A stretch of 53,092 bases of DNA from the NCBI GenBank assembly GCA_023663225.1, contig JAMPHU010000018.1, positions 1 through 53,092 on the forward strand, read 5' to 3'. The notes under the pieces are model-generated. The model worked only from the letters and a program-made list of their open reading frames with translations. It ran no database searches and was not told the origin of the DNA. Both the position numbers and the translations under genes were made by a program. Below, piece by piece: positions 23,235-30,505 of the stretch (the first letter of the stretch is position 1; every line of letters starts with the position of its first letter). Origin of the DNA: Candidatus Gastranaerophilales bacterium. GTDB lineage: Bacteria > Bacillota > Clostridia > Lachnospirales > Lachnospiraceae.

Positions 23235-23954
23235 CTATCCGCTGATAGACAGTACTTCCATCGGATCGATATACTCGCTGTCTCTCATCATTTGGTATCC
23301 CATCTTGTCGTTATCCTCTCCTATCACAAAAAGCGTCGTACCCTGCACCACAGTTTCTCCCTGTTTTACGATAGACTCACCCTGATTGCGGTAGATTGTA
23401 ATATAGCCGTTTCCATGATTGATCCATACATTGTGACCGTATTCCGTATCATCATTGACCGACATCACAGTTCCGTTGGCGGTCGCTACCACCGTCATCC
23501 CCTCAGACGCGGTAAAGATAAGCATGGGATCACCCTCTGTCGTCTCCTCCATGGAAGCCAATCCTCCCTTGAGCGGATATCCCGAAGGAAGACTCTGCTG
23601 CTCCAACTGTTCCGCCAACACGCTCTCGCTCTGTGTTTTTTCATTGACCGTGGCGCTCAAGATCTGAACCTGTTCGCTCAGCGTCCTGACTTCCGCCTCC
23701 AGAGCCGCTTTTTCCTCCTCCAAGGCCTGCACGACGGCTGACTGTTCCGTATTTTGCGACTGCGCCATCTCCCACATTTTCTGCCTGTAGGGGAAGTAAG
23801 CGATCAACACTCCTATCCCGACACATATCACAAAAGTAAACATATGAAGCAGCCAAGGCTTGATGCGGTACTGCTTCAGTTTCGCATTGGTGGCATCGGA
23901 TGTAACAAGCACTACATGATTCATTTTTCGTTTATGTTTTCTTCGATGCATCAT
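23235..23954 (-). CDS. M23/LytM-domain membrane protein, probably non-catalytic
   Basis: A 239-residue protein with a basic cytoplasmic N terminus, one membrane helix (about residues 34-52), a coiled coil (about 65-115, EEEKAALEAEVRTLSEQVQ) and a LytM/M23 fold (about 140-230, GMTVVATANGTVMSV, YGHNVWINHGNGYITIYRN, VVQGTTLFVIG). In active M23 peptidases zinc is held by HxxxD and HxH. Here the terminal part reads GYQMMRDSEYIDPM and the HLS segment is replaced by YRN, so zinc ligands are missing. It may therefore act as a scaffold or activator, as degenerate LytM proteins such as EnvC do. It is co-directional with bactofilin. Confidence 0.8.
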   Translation of the reverse strand: MMHRRKHKRKMNHVVLVTSDATNAKLKQYRIKPWLLHMFTFVICVGIGVLIAYFPYRQKMWEMAQSQNTEQSAVVQALEEEKAALEAEVRTLSEQVQILSATVNEKTQSESVLAEQLEQQSLPSGYPLKGGLASMEETTEGDPMLIFTASEGMTVVATANGTVMSVNDDTEYGHNVWINHGNGYITIYRNQGESIVKQGETVVQGTTLFVIGEDNDKMGYQMMRDSEYIDPMEVLSISG

Positions 23955-24068
23955 AAGTCACCTCCGGTAAACTATATCATTTTACCACAAGAAACCTCAT
24001 CCATCAATATATTGTTAACATTTTTGTAATACTTTCCAAAAAAAACCTCGCTTATTCAGCGGAATATA

Positions 24069-25151
24069 CTATACATCGAGCGCCATATCTCCCTGCATGA
24101 TCCATCCCTTTTTCCTCATCCATTCCGATAGGATCAAAGTCAAAGCTGCCGGCAGGATAAAATGCATCAACAAGATCAGCAAGAGTGCGGTGACGCCGCT
24201 CATGCCGCCCTCCGTCATGGAACCGTAGGCAGCGATTTGACCCACCAAACCGGCAGAGCCCATGCCGGAACCGATGGGCGTGCTGGTCATGCCAAACACC
24301 GCCGACGCCAGCGGGCCCAATATGGCGCTGGAAAGGATGGCAGGCAGCCAGATTATGGGTTTTTTCACAATATTGGGCACCTGTAACATGGAGGTCCCCA
24401 CTCCCTGTGCCACCAGGCCGCCCAGCTTGTTCTCGCGATAGCTTGCCACCGCAAACCCCACCATATTGCAACAGCATCCCACGGTGGCCGCACCGGCCGC
24501 CAGTCCGCTGATACTCATGGATACGCCGATGGCGGCGGAGCTGATCGGCAGCGTCAGAATCATGCCCATCAGAACTGACACCACCACCCCGCCGATGACA
24601 GGATGCATTTCCACGTTGAAATTCACCAGCGCGCCCAGCCAACCCATAAAAGCGGTGATGGGCGGGCCAGCTATCAGTCCTGCCGCCGCGCCGGATAAGA
24701 TGGACACCAGAGGCGTCACCAGAATATCGATCTTGGTCTTCCCCGCCACCAAATGTCCGATCTTGATGGCCACAATCGCCCCGATAAAAGCCCCCAAGGG
24801 TTCCCCCGCGGCGCCAAGCTTTAGATTTTCTAAAACCGCCGCCGTGGGAAATGCCCCGATCATGCCCGTGACCGCGGCCGACACAGTCACCAAGGGTCCC
24901 TCCTTAAACTTACACGCCACGCCTGCGCCGATCCCTGCGCCCGTGACAGTCTTAGCCACATTGCTGATGGCGATCAGATAAGCGCCGACCGTTCCTCCTA
25001 AAAGCGTGCCGATCTGAGAGAGAATGGTACCGATGATCAGCGTTGAGAACAGCCCCAAAGCCATACCACTCAATCCGTCAATAAAAATCTCCTGCAAGAA
25101 ACTTTTCACTTTGTTTTTCACTTTTGACATTCCGCCAACACATCCTCCCAT
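24069..25151 (-). CDS. PTS-type transporter subunit IIC (PTS_EIIC_2-like)
   Basis: A 360-residue polytopic membrane protein with about ten glycine- and alanine-rich helices. GMALGLFSTLIIGTILSQIG near the N terminus, TGAGIGAGVACKFKEGP and CCCNMVGFAVASYRENKLGG are recognisable for the PF13303-type family. Members are annotated as PTS sugar permease subunits, but many, like this one, have no IIA or IIB partner nearby, so phosphotransfer-coupled transport is not assured. The start may be at 25151 or, seven codons later, at 25130 (MSKVKNK). It overlaps the end of hisA by 13 to 34 bases, so the two genes are probably translationally coupled despite unrelated functions. Confidence 0.82.
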   Translation of the reverse strand: MGGCVGGMSKVKNKVKSFLQEIFIDGLSGMALGLFSTLIIGTILSQIGTLLGGTVGAYLIAISNVAKTVTGAGIGAGVACKFKEGPLVTVSAAVTGMIGAFPTAAVLENLKLGAAGEPLGAFIGAIVAIKIGHLVAGKTKIDILVTPLVSILSGAAAGLIAGPPITAFMGWLGALVNFNVEMHPVIGGVVVSVLMGMILTLPISSAAIGVSMSISGLAAGAATVGCCCNMVGFAVASYRENKLGGLVAQGVGTSMLQVPNIVKKPIIWLPAILSSAILGPLASAVFGMTSTPIGSGMGSAGLVGQIAAYGSMTEGGMSGVTALLLILLMHFILPAALTLILSEWMRKKGWIMQGDMALDV

Positions 25152-25894
25152 TTTAGTATCCCACCGAAGAGATCCAGCGCGCTTCCCACGGTGACGTTCA
25201 CCAGTCCCCGTCCCAGCTCTCTAATCTGTTTTAGATCCTCCAGACTGTGAACGCCGCCCGCATAGGTCACGGGACAGGCACAGTTTGCTCCCAAAAACTT
25301 CACCAGGTCTCTCTCGATCCCTTCCGCCTTTCCTTCCACATCCACCGCGTGAATCAAAAATTCATCGCAATATTTTGCAAGTTCTGCAAGCAGTGCTCTA
25401 TCCAACGCCTCCTTTGTCTCCTTTTGCCATCGGTCCGTCATCACGATATAGCCGTCCTTCTTTTTCTTACAGCTCACATCCAGCACCAGCCGGTTTTTTC
25501 CCACTGTCTGCACCAGTTCTCTCAACCTGTCGAAATGGATCCTGCCATCCCGAAAAACATAAGACGTGACGATCACATGGGATGCGCCCGCGTCCAAATA
25601 TTCCGCCGCGTTCTCTTTCGTGACGCCGCCTCCCACCTGCAATCCGTCCGGATAAGCGCCCAGCGCCTCAAGCGCCTGTTTTTTAGTCTCCGCAAAATAT
25701 TCACTGTCCGCACTGTTTAATAAGATCACATGACCGCCCTTCAAACCCGCATCCCGGTATATCCTTGCAAAAAAGGCGGCATCCTGCTCTGCCACAAAAT
25801 TCTCTTTGGCCCGATCTCCCTGATCTCGCAGGCTTCCCCCGACAATCTGCTTCACCTTGCCGTTGTGTATGTCAATACAAGGACGAAATTCCAT
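25118..25894 (-). CDS. hisA: HisA, phosphoribosylformimino-AICAR-phosphate isomerase (eukaryote-like type)
   Basis: A 258-residue TIM-barrel enzyme of histidine synthesis that converts ProFAR to PRFAR. It matches the HisA subfamily first known from fungi and plants: FRPCIDIHNGKVKQIVGG at the N terminus, LQVGGGVT near residue 85, VLDVSCKKKKDGYIVMTDRWQ near residue 140 and YAGGVHSLEDL near residue 213. The first-barrel Asp (D8) and the aspartate in the VLDVS strand are candidate acid/base residues. No other his gene is adjacent, so it stands outside a his operon. The PTS-type gene overlaps its 3' end. Confidence 0.85.
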   Translation of the reverse strand: MEFRPCIDIHNGKVKQIVGGSLRDQGDRAKENFVAEQDAAFFARIYRDAGLKGGHVILLNSADSEYFAETKKQALEALGAYPDGLQVGGGVTKENAAEYLDAGASHVIVTSYVFRDGRIHFDRLRELVQTVGKNRLVLDVSCKKKKDGYIVMTDRWQKETKEALDRALLAELAKYCDEFLIHAVDVEGKAEGIERDLVKFLGANCACPVTYAGGVHSLEDLKQIRELGRGLVNVTVGSALDLFGGILKWEDVLAECQK

Positions 25895-26026
25895 TTTTTT
25901 CTACCTCTCTTTTTTTATTTAATGGCTTTTTTTCAAGATTTTTACGGCCGAATAAATTTTTTCACTTTGCACATACTATCTGCGGACCATCCAAAATGGT
26001 CAAAACAGAGCAAAATGGAGGATCCT

Positions 26027-26821
26027 ATGAAAAAGACAAAGCACATGAAAAAAATTCTTGTGCTGGGGCTGGTCGTGGCATATATGTGCATCGCCAGCGC
26101 CTGCGCAGGAGGTGACAAGAACAACACAAGCAGCGGCGACATGGCAGGAACCGGATCTCAATCCGGAACTGCCACTGGCACCGACAGCAACAGTACCGGA
26201 AACGGCACCGACAACAACAATAACAATGCCGATGACAATAGCGGCGTTGACGACGGCATGAACAATGGCTCGGATGACAATGGCCAAAACGGCAACGATG
26301 TCAACGGCACAGGCAACACAGGTGATGCCGGCAACAATGCCAATGGCAACAGTACCAATGGCAGCAACACCACCAACGGCAGCAACGCCAACGGCACTAA
26401 CAACACCAATGGCAGCAACGCCAACGGCACTAACAGCACCAATGACAACAACACTAACGGCACCAATGGCAACAACACCAACGGCACCAATGGCAGCAAC
26501 ACCAACGGCACTAACAGCACTAACAGCACCAATGGCAACAACACCAACGGTAACAATGCCAACAGCACTAGCAACACCAATGGCAACGGCAACAACAATA
26601 CCAACGGCACTAACAATGCCAATGGCACTAACAATGCCAATGGCAACAACGGCGCAGACGACGGCAACGTCTTAGAGAACGCCGGCAGGATGATCGACAA
26701 TATGTTTGACGATACCGCCGACGGCCTGTTTGATCTGACTGGCAATGGAAGCCGCGGCAGCGCCGACTATTACAACAATAGCGTGACCAGCGGCACGGAC
26801 AACAACAACCTTTTCCGGTAA
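26027..26821 (+). CDS. Asn/Gly/Thr-rich low-complexity lipoprotein
   Basis: A 264-residue lipoprotein (signal with lipobox SAC, then AGGDKNN). Residues about 40-215 are a low-complexity tract of Asn, Gly, Thr and Ser in imperfect short repeats (NGTNGNN, NGSNANGTN). It is encoded by AAC, GGC, ACC and AAT codons in near-repeats of 18 to 24 bp, which could expand or contract by slippage. A short C-terminal region (ENAGRMIDNMFDDTADGLFDLTG) looks folded or amphipathic. The ATG at 26027 has GGAGG 5 nt upstream; the open frame extends further upstream but without a signal peptide. The function is unknown; the tract may act as a cell-wall spacer. Confidence 0.75.
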   Translation: MKKTKHMKKILVLGLVVAYMCIASACAGGDKNNTSSGDMAGTGSQSGTATGTDSNSTGNGTDNNNNNADDNSGVDDGMNNGSDDNGQNGNDVNGTGNTGDAGNNANGNSTNGSNTTNGSNANGTNNTNGSNANGTNSTNDNNTNGTNGNNTNGTNGSNTNGTNSTNSTNGNNTNGNNANSTSNTNGNGNNNTNGTNNANGTNNANGNNGADDGNVLENAGRMIDNMFDDTADGLFDLTGNGSRGSADYYNNSVTSGTDNNNLFR

Positions 26822-26829
26822 CAGGACGA

Positions 26830-26882
26830 AAAGCACCTTCTGCACCGACAATCGAACGCCGGCGACGGAAGGTGCTTTCTTT
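26830..26882. terminator. Bidirectional terminator between the Asn-rich gene and dapB
   Basis: The arms AAAGCACCTTC (26830-26840) and GAAGGTGCTTT (26868-26878) form an 11-bp stem. The plus strand continues CTTTG and the minus strand continues TCGTCC after a TTTT run formed by the arm. It serves the lipoprotein gene from the left and, on the other strand, the dapA-dapB transcript that ends at 26884. Confidence 0.65.
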
Positions 26883-26883
26883 G

Positions 26884-27642
26884 TCAGCCTTCGATCACGT
26901 TGCTCATATCATACAGACCAGGCCCGCGGCCCGCAAGAAACTTGGCCGCCTGAACCGCACCTTTCCCAAACGCTGCTTTGGAGTAGGCTCTGTGGGAGAA
27001 TGTGACCACCTCGTCCTCCCCCGCAAAAACCACATCGTGATCGCCCACAATCGTGCCCCCGCGCAACGCGCTGATACCGATTTCCTTCTTGGGCCTTTTC
27101 TCTCTCCTGCCGCTTCTGTCATATATGTATTCATAAGAATTGTCAAATTCTTCATTGATGGCGTCCGCCAACGCCAGAGCCGTTCCGCTGGGCGCATCCA
27201 GTTTCAGGTTGTGATGCTTCTCCACAATCTCGATATCAAAACCCGCCGGAGCCAAAACGGCAGCCGCCTCCTTGAGAATCTTAAAGAGCATGTTGATCCC
27301 TACGGACATGTTGGCAGATTTTAAGACCGCCGTTTTTTGGGACGCCTCCTGCACTTTTTTCAACTGCGCCTCGTTTAAACCTGTGGTGCAGAGTACGCAG
27401 GGCAGCTTGTGCGCCACACAGTAATCCAACATGCCGTCCACGGCGTCCGCCACAGAAAAGTCGATCAGGCAGTCCGCCTCTATATCGCATTGTCTGATGT
27501 CGGTAAACACCGGATACGGGTTGTGTCCGTCGTCTCTCGCGTCGATTCCCGCCGCCATCTGGGTGTCGGGATCCTCCTCGATCATTTTGCTGATCACCTG
27601 ACCCATTTTCCCGTTACATCCGTGCATGATGATTCTTATCAT
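26884..27642 (-). CDS. dapB: 4-hydroxy-tetrahydrodipicolinate reductase
   Basis: A 252-residue NAD(P)H-dependent enzyme of lysine/diaminopimelate synthesis. The Rossmann motif GCNGKMGQ is near residue 8, the substrate-binding E(K)HHNLKLDAPSGTA segment near residue 157 holds the catalytic HH and the Lys, and the IGISALRGGTIVGDH motif follows. Length is normal. It follows dapA by 50 nt on the same strand and is under the same lysine riboswitch, so the two early steps of the branch are controlled together. Confidence 0.95.
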   Translation of the reverse strand: MIRIIMHGCNGKMGQVISKMIEEDPDTQMAAGIDARDDGHNPYPVFTDIRQCDIEADCLIDFSVADAVDGMLDYCVAHKLPCVLCTTGLNEAQLKKVQEASQKTAVLKSANMSVGINMLFKILKEAAAVLAPAGFDIEIVEKHHNLKLDAPSGTALALADAINEEFDNSYEYIYDRSGRREKRPKKEIGISALRGGTIVGDHDVVFAGEDEVVTFSHRAYSKAAFGKGAVQAAKFLAGRGPGLYDMSNVIEG

Positions 27643-27692
27643 TTCAACCTCCTCATCGTTCTGACAGTTTCACCTATTCTCCGTACTTCTCT

Positions 27693-28580
27693 TCACCCCA
27701 ATAATCCATATTTTCTCATTTCTTCCTCAAGCTTTTTCGCGTTGGCCTCCTCCATCGGCGTCAAAGGCATACGCAGCGTTCCCGTGCACATTCCCATCAG
27801 TTGCAGAGCCTTCTTGACCGGAATCGGATTGACCTCGCAAAACAGGGCGCTGCACAGATCAAGCGCCTCCAACTGCATCCTGCGGCTGCCCTCGATGTCC
27901 CCGTCAAAAAACTTTTGACAGATCTCATGGGTCTGCCTGGGCGCAATGTTGGAGAGCACGGAGATCACGCCGGAACCGCCCAGGGCCAATATGGGAAGAA
28001 TCTGATTGTCGTCCCCGGAGTAAATGTCCACATAGCCATGGGACAGCGCCGCCAGATGCGCAATCTGCCCGATATTGCCGCTTGCCTCCTTGACGCCTAT
28101 GATATTGTCCACATCCTTGCACAGTCTCACGATCGTCTCCGGCAGAATATTGCAGCCTGTGCGCCCGGGAATATTGTAAAGGATCACCGGAATCTTCACG
28201 GACTCCGCGATGGTCTTGAAATGTCCGTACAGGCCGTTCTGAGTCGCTTTATTATAATAGGGAGATACCAGCAAAAGGCCGTCCGCTCCATACTTCTCCG
28301 CCTCCGTGGAGAGATACACCGCCGTGGACGTACAGTTGGAGCCGGTTCCTGCGATCACAGGAATCCTTCCCGCCACGACCTCCACACAATAGCGGATCGT
28401 CTCTAAATGCTCCTCATGGGTCAAAGTGGACGCCTCGCCCGTGGTGCCGCACACAATAATCGCATCTGTGCCGTTTTCCACCTGAAATTCAACCAGTTTG
28501 CGAAACTGCTCGAAATCCACCTCGCCGTTTTCCTTCATGGGTGTGACGATCGCCACGCCTGCTCCTTTAAAAATTGCCAT
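27693..28580 (-). CDS. dapA: 4-hydroxy-tetrahydrodipicolinate synthase
   Basis: A 295-residue TIM-barrel aldolase that condenses pyruvate with aspartate semialdehyde. Visible are GTTGEASTLTHEEH near residue 46, the tyrosine in SPYYNKATQNGLYGHF near residue 107, YNIPGRTG near residue 135 and the Schiff-base lysine in IGVKEASGNI near residue 163. The start at 28580 has GGAGGAAGG upstream. A lysine riboswitch with terminator and its own promoter lie between this gene and the cobalamin adenosyltransferase gene, so expression falls when lysine is abundant. Confidence 0.96.
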   Translation of the reverse strand: MAIFKGAGVAIVTPMKENGEVDFEQFRKLVEFQVENGTDAIIVCGTTGEASTLTHEEHLETIRYCVEVVAGRIPVIAGTGSNCTSTAVYLSTEAEKYGADGLLLVSPYYNKATQNGLYGHFKTIAESVKIPVILYNIPGRTGCNILPETIVRLCKDVDNIIGVKEASGNIGQIAHLAALSHGYVDIYSGDDNQILPILALGGSGVISVLSNIAPRQTHEICQKFFDGDIEGSRRMQLEALDLCSALFCEVNPIPVKKALQLMGMCTGTLRMPLTPMEEANAKKLEEEMRKYGLLG

Positions 28581-28621
28581 AATCCTTCCTCCATTCTGCT
28601 TCGTCTATGGGAGATACGCCC

Positions 28622-28656
28622 ACACAAAACACCGCCGACACCCTACGGCGCCGGCG
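28622..28656 (-). terminator. Riboswitch expression-platform terminator
   Basis: On the minus strand CCGCCGGC pairs with GTCGGCGG (one G-U) and is followed by TGTTTTGTG. It lies directly downstream of the lysine aptamer and upstream of the dapA start, as expected for transcription attenuation. Confidence 0.65.
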
Positions 28657-28681
28657 GATAGTATACAAAACCCAATCCTCT

Positions 28682-28848
28682 GATAGCGCCCCATCTATCG
28701 CTAGATGACAGTCATGAAGCTGTTGACCCCATGCCCAAGGAAACGATCCGCAGTACACCGTCCCTTTCGGCGTATTCCCCTTTCCCACTCCCTCGACTGT
28801 GCCTGCCACATCAGGAGAGATACTCTTGAAATACGCAACCTCTATCTT
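28682..28848 (-). promoter_or_regulatory. Lysine riboswitch (L box)
   Basis: The minus strand from 28848 carries the conserved L-box segments in order: GATAGAGGTTGCG, AGAGTA, CAGTCGAGGGAGTGGGAAAGG, then CGCCGAAAGG, CCTTGGGCATGGGGTCA, ATGACTGTCAT and the closing GGGGCGCTATC that pairs with the first segment to form P1. The aptamer is 167 nt, the usual size. It precedes dapA and is followed by an intrinsic terminator. Lysine binding should favour termination. An apparent reading frame across it is not a gene. Confidence 0.92.
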
Positions 28849-28861
28849 TCTGATTACATGT

Positions 28862-28890
28862 ATGATAGCATTTTGCCCTTTGTATGTCAA
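28862..28890 (-). promoter_or_regulatory. Promoter of the lysine-regulated dapA-dapB operon
   Basis: TTGACA (28890-28885), 17 nt, TATCAT (28867-28862) on the minus strand. Transcription starts near 28855, a few bases before the aptamer. The -35 lies only 5 nt from the stop of the adenosyltransferase gene. Confidence 0.75.
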
Positions 28891-28895
28891 TGCTT

Positions 28896-29393
28896 TTATT
28901 CCCAAACCTTGAATTTTATCGTCTCGATCTTGGACACCTCGTCCGCAAGGATACAGATCTCATCATTTAAATGGATCCCCGTCATAATAATGCTGGTATC
29001 TTCCCTGCACTTTAAAAGCGCCTTCAGCTCCTCCACGGAGAGGATATCATTCTCCACCAATCCCAACACCTCGTCCAGCACCAAAAGATCGCACTCTCCC
29101 GTGCCGAGCACCTTCTTGGCATAGTTGAGGCCGTTCTTGATGTTGCAGATCTCGTCCTGCTTTTTGTCCTCTGAAAGTTCCTCATAATTTCCGCCGGATT
29201 TCTCAAAGCGGAATACCTTGATCTCCGGCTCCAGTCTCTTTAAAAACTCCGAATCGCTGAGTCCTTTGCCCTTTAAAAACTGAATGATCACTACGCTTTT
29301 GCCTTCGGCAGCCGCCTGTATCGCGCGCCCCACAGCCGCCGGCGACTTGCCGCGGCCGTCGCCCGTATAAATATCAATCCTTCCTTCTCCCAT
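28896..29393 (-). CDS. Corrinoid (cobalamin) adenosyltransferase, CobA/CobO/BtuR type
   Basis: A 165-residue P-loop protein that transfers the adenosyl group of ATP to cob(I)alamin. The P-loop is TGDGRGKSPAA near residue 10, where many homologues have GKGKTTAA. FLKGKG near residue 40 and LLVLDEVLGLVENDI near residue 103 correspond to the Walker B region, and TGIHLNDEI follows. No other cobalamin gene is adjacent. The gene ends just before the dapA promoter and is co-directional with it. Confidence 0.88.
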   Translation of the reverse strand: MGEGRIDIYTGDGRGKSPAAVGRAIQAAAEGKSVVIIQFLKGKGLSDSEFLKRLEPEIKVFRFEKSGGNYEELSEDKKQDEICNIKNGLNYAKKVLGTGECDLLVLDEVLGLVENDILSVEELKALLKCREDTSIIMTGIHLNDEICILADEVSKIETIKFKVWE

Positions 29394-29479
29394 ATCCGTA
29401 CCTCACAGTAGATGCAGCCATACACATTTATTGCTGTGAGTATAACATATTTTCACATTTTTGGCAACTTTTGAACCAT

Positions 29480-30142
29480 TCAGCCGTATTCGTCCATTCC
29501 CGCTTCCTCCTGATCCTCCGCAACGAGTTCCAGTTTGCTCACGGACACTTCAAACGCCACCCTTTTTTCCACATGCTCCTCATCCAGCTTTTTCATGTAC
29601 TCCCTGCTCTGGATACGCCCCCATATGGTGCAGCGTTCGCCCACTCTGAAATTGTTTGCATAACGCGCGTTACGCCCCCAGCAGATACAAGGGATATAGT
29701 CCGATTTCCCATAGGGTCGGTTGACGGCCAGAAGCAGATCGGCGATCTCCCTCCCCAAAGGCGTCTTACGGTAGATGGGTTCCTTACAGATATAGCCGTC
29801 CAGATAGATCTGATTGGTCTTGGAACTCTCCTCCACCTGCTCCACAAATTCTATCTCTCTGGCAAAGACCGACAAAACCAGCCTGTTTTTTTTCTCCTCA
29901 TGGCGGTTGTAAGAGCGAAACTGCCCATTCACACAGATCAGCATCCCCACATAGTCGCCGGACACATCCAAAAGCCTCTCCGACACCATCACCGGAATGA
30001 TATCATAGCTCTCGCTCAGCCGCTTCACGCTCACGTCCACCATGTAAAATCCTTCCCCGAAAATCTCATGGCTGTAAGAGAAACCGCTCACGATCTCCCC
30101 CATCACCGTTACCTGGTTGTTTTCAATTACCTTATCTGTCAT
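29480..30142 (-). CDS. Single-stranded DNA-binding (SSB-like) protein, two OB folds
   Basis: A 220-residue cytosolic protein. Two related OB-fold-like halves are seen: ENNQVTVMGEIVSGFSYSHE then YVGMLICVNGQFRSYN, and NQIYLDGYICKEPIYRKTP then DYIPCICWGRNARYANNFRVGERCTIWGRIQSREY. The second half carries the pattern typical of SSB (W-G-x-x-A, G-x-x-x-x-x-x-G-R-I-Q-S-R). Such proteins in Lachnospiraceae are annotated as SSB but lack the acidic SSB tail tip; this one ends EEAGMDEYG. A role in DNA metabolism is likely, but the main SSB is probably elsewhere. Confidence 0.75.
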   Translation of the reverse strand: MTDKVIENNQVTVMGEIVSGFSYSHEIFGEGFYMVDVSVKRLSESYDIIPVMVSERLLDVSGDYVGMLICVNGQFRSYNRHEEKKNRLVLSVFAREIEFVEQVEESSKTNQIYLDGYICKEPIYRKTPLGREIADLLLAVNRPYGKSDYIPCICWGRNARYANNFRVGERCTIWGRIQSREYMKKLDEEHVEKRVAFEVSVSKLELVAEDQEEAGMDEYG

Positions 30143-30341
30143 TTTTGTTCTCCCTTCTTACACTTTAAGATTTTTTCTTAACGCGCATATGATACTATTT
30201 ATACATTTATACTATACTTCGATGGAAAATAATACTCGATTTCATCGCGCAAAACGACGCTTTTCGAGCGTATTCCGTTTTGTTCTGCATTAAAAACCGT
30301 TTGTAAAAGCAATCATTCCGTCCAAAACCGCCCTTTCCTCT

Positions 30342-30369
30342 TGCACCGGCAAAAAAATGGTGCTATACT
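30342..30369 (+). promoter_or_regulatory. Putative promoter of typA
   Basis: TTGCAC (30342-30347), 16 nt, TATACT (30364-30369). The resulting leader of about 130 nt before the typA ATG contains no open reading frame that I would support. The 30180-30340 stretch shows nothing else. Confidence 0.5.
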
Positions 30370-30505
30370 GTAACGGTTTGAAATATGAGTTTTAAAAAAA
30401 ATCGACGAAATCGGAACGGTTTCGCGCTTTTGCACGGTCTGTCGGCAAGGTTCGGCAGCGTTCGGGCCGAAGCCTTCCATCCTATAACAGAAAGGCAGGA
30501 ATCAA

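Noticed and set aside
28567-28905. A 112-codon minus-strand frame upstream of dapA
   Set aside because: It spans the lysine riboswitch, its terminator and the dapA promoter and has no family match; the conserved RNA motifs explain the sequence.
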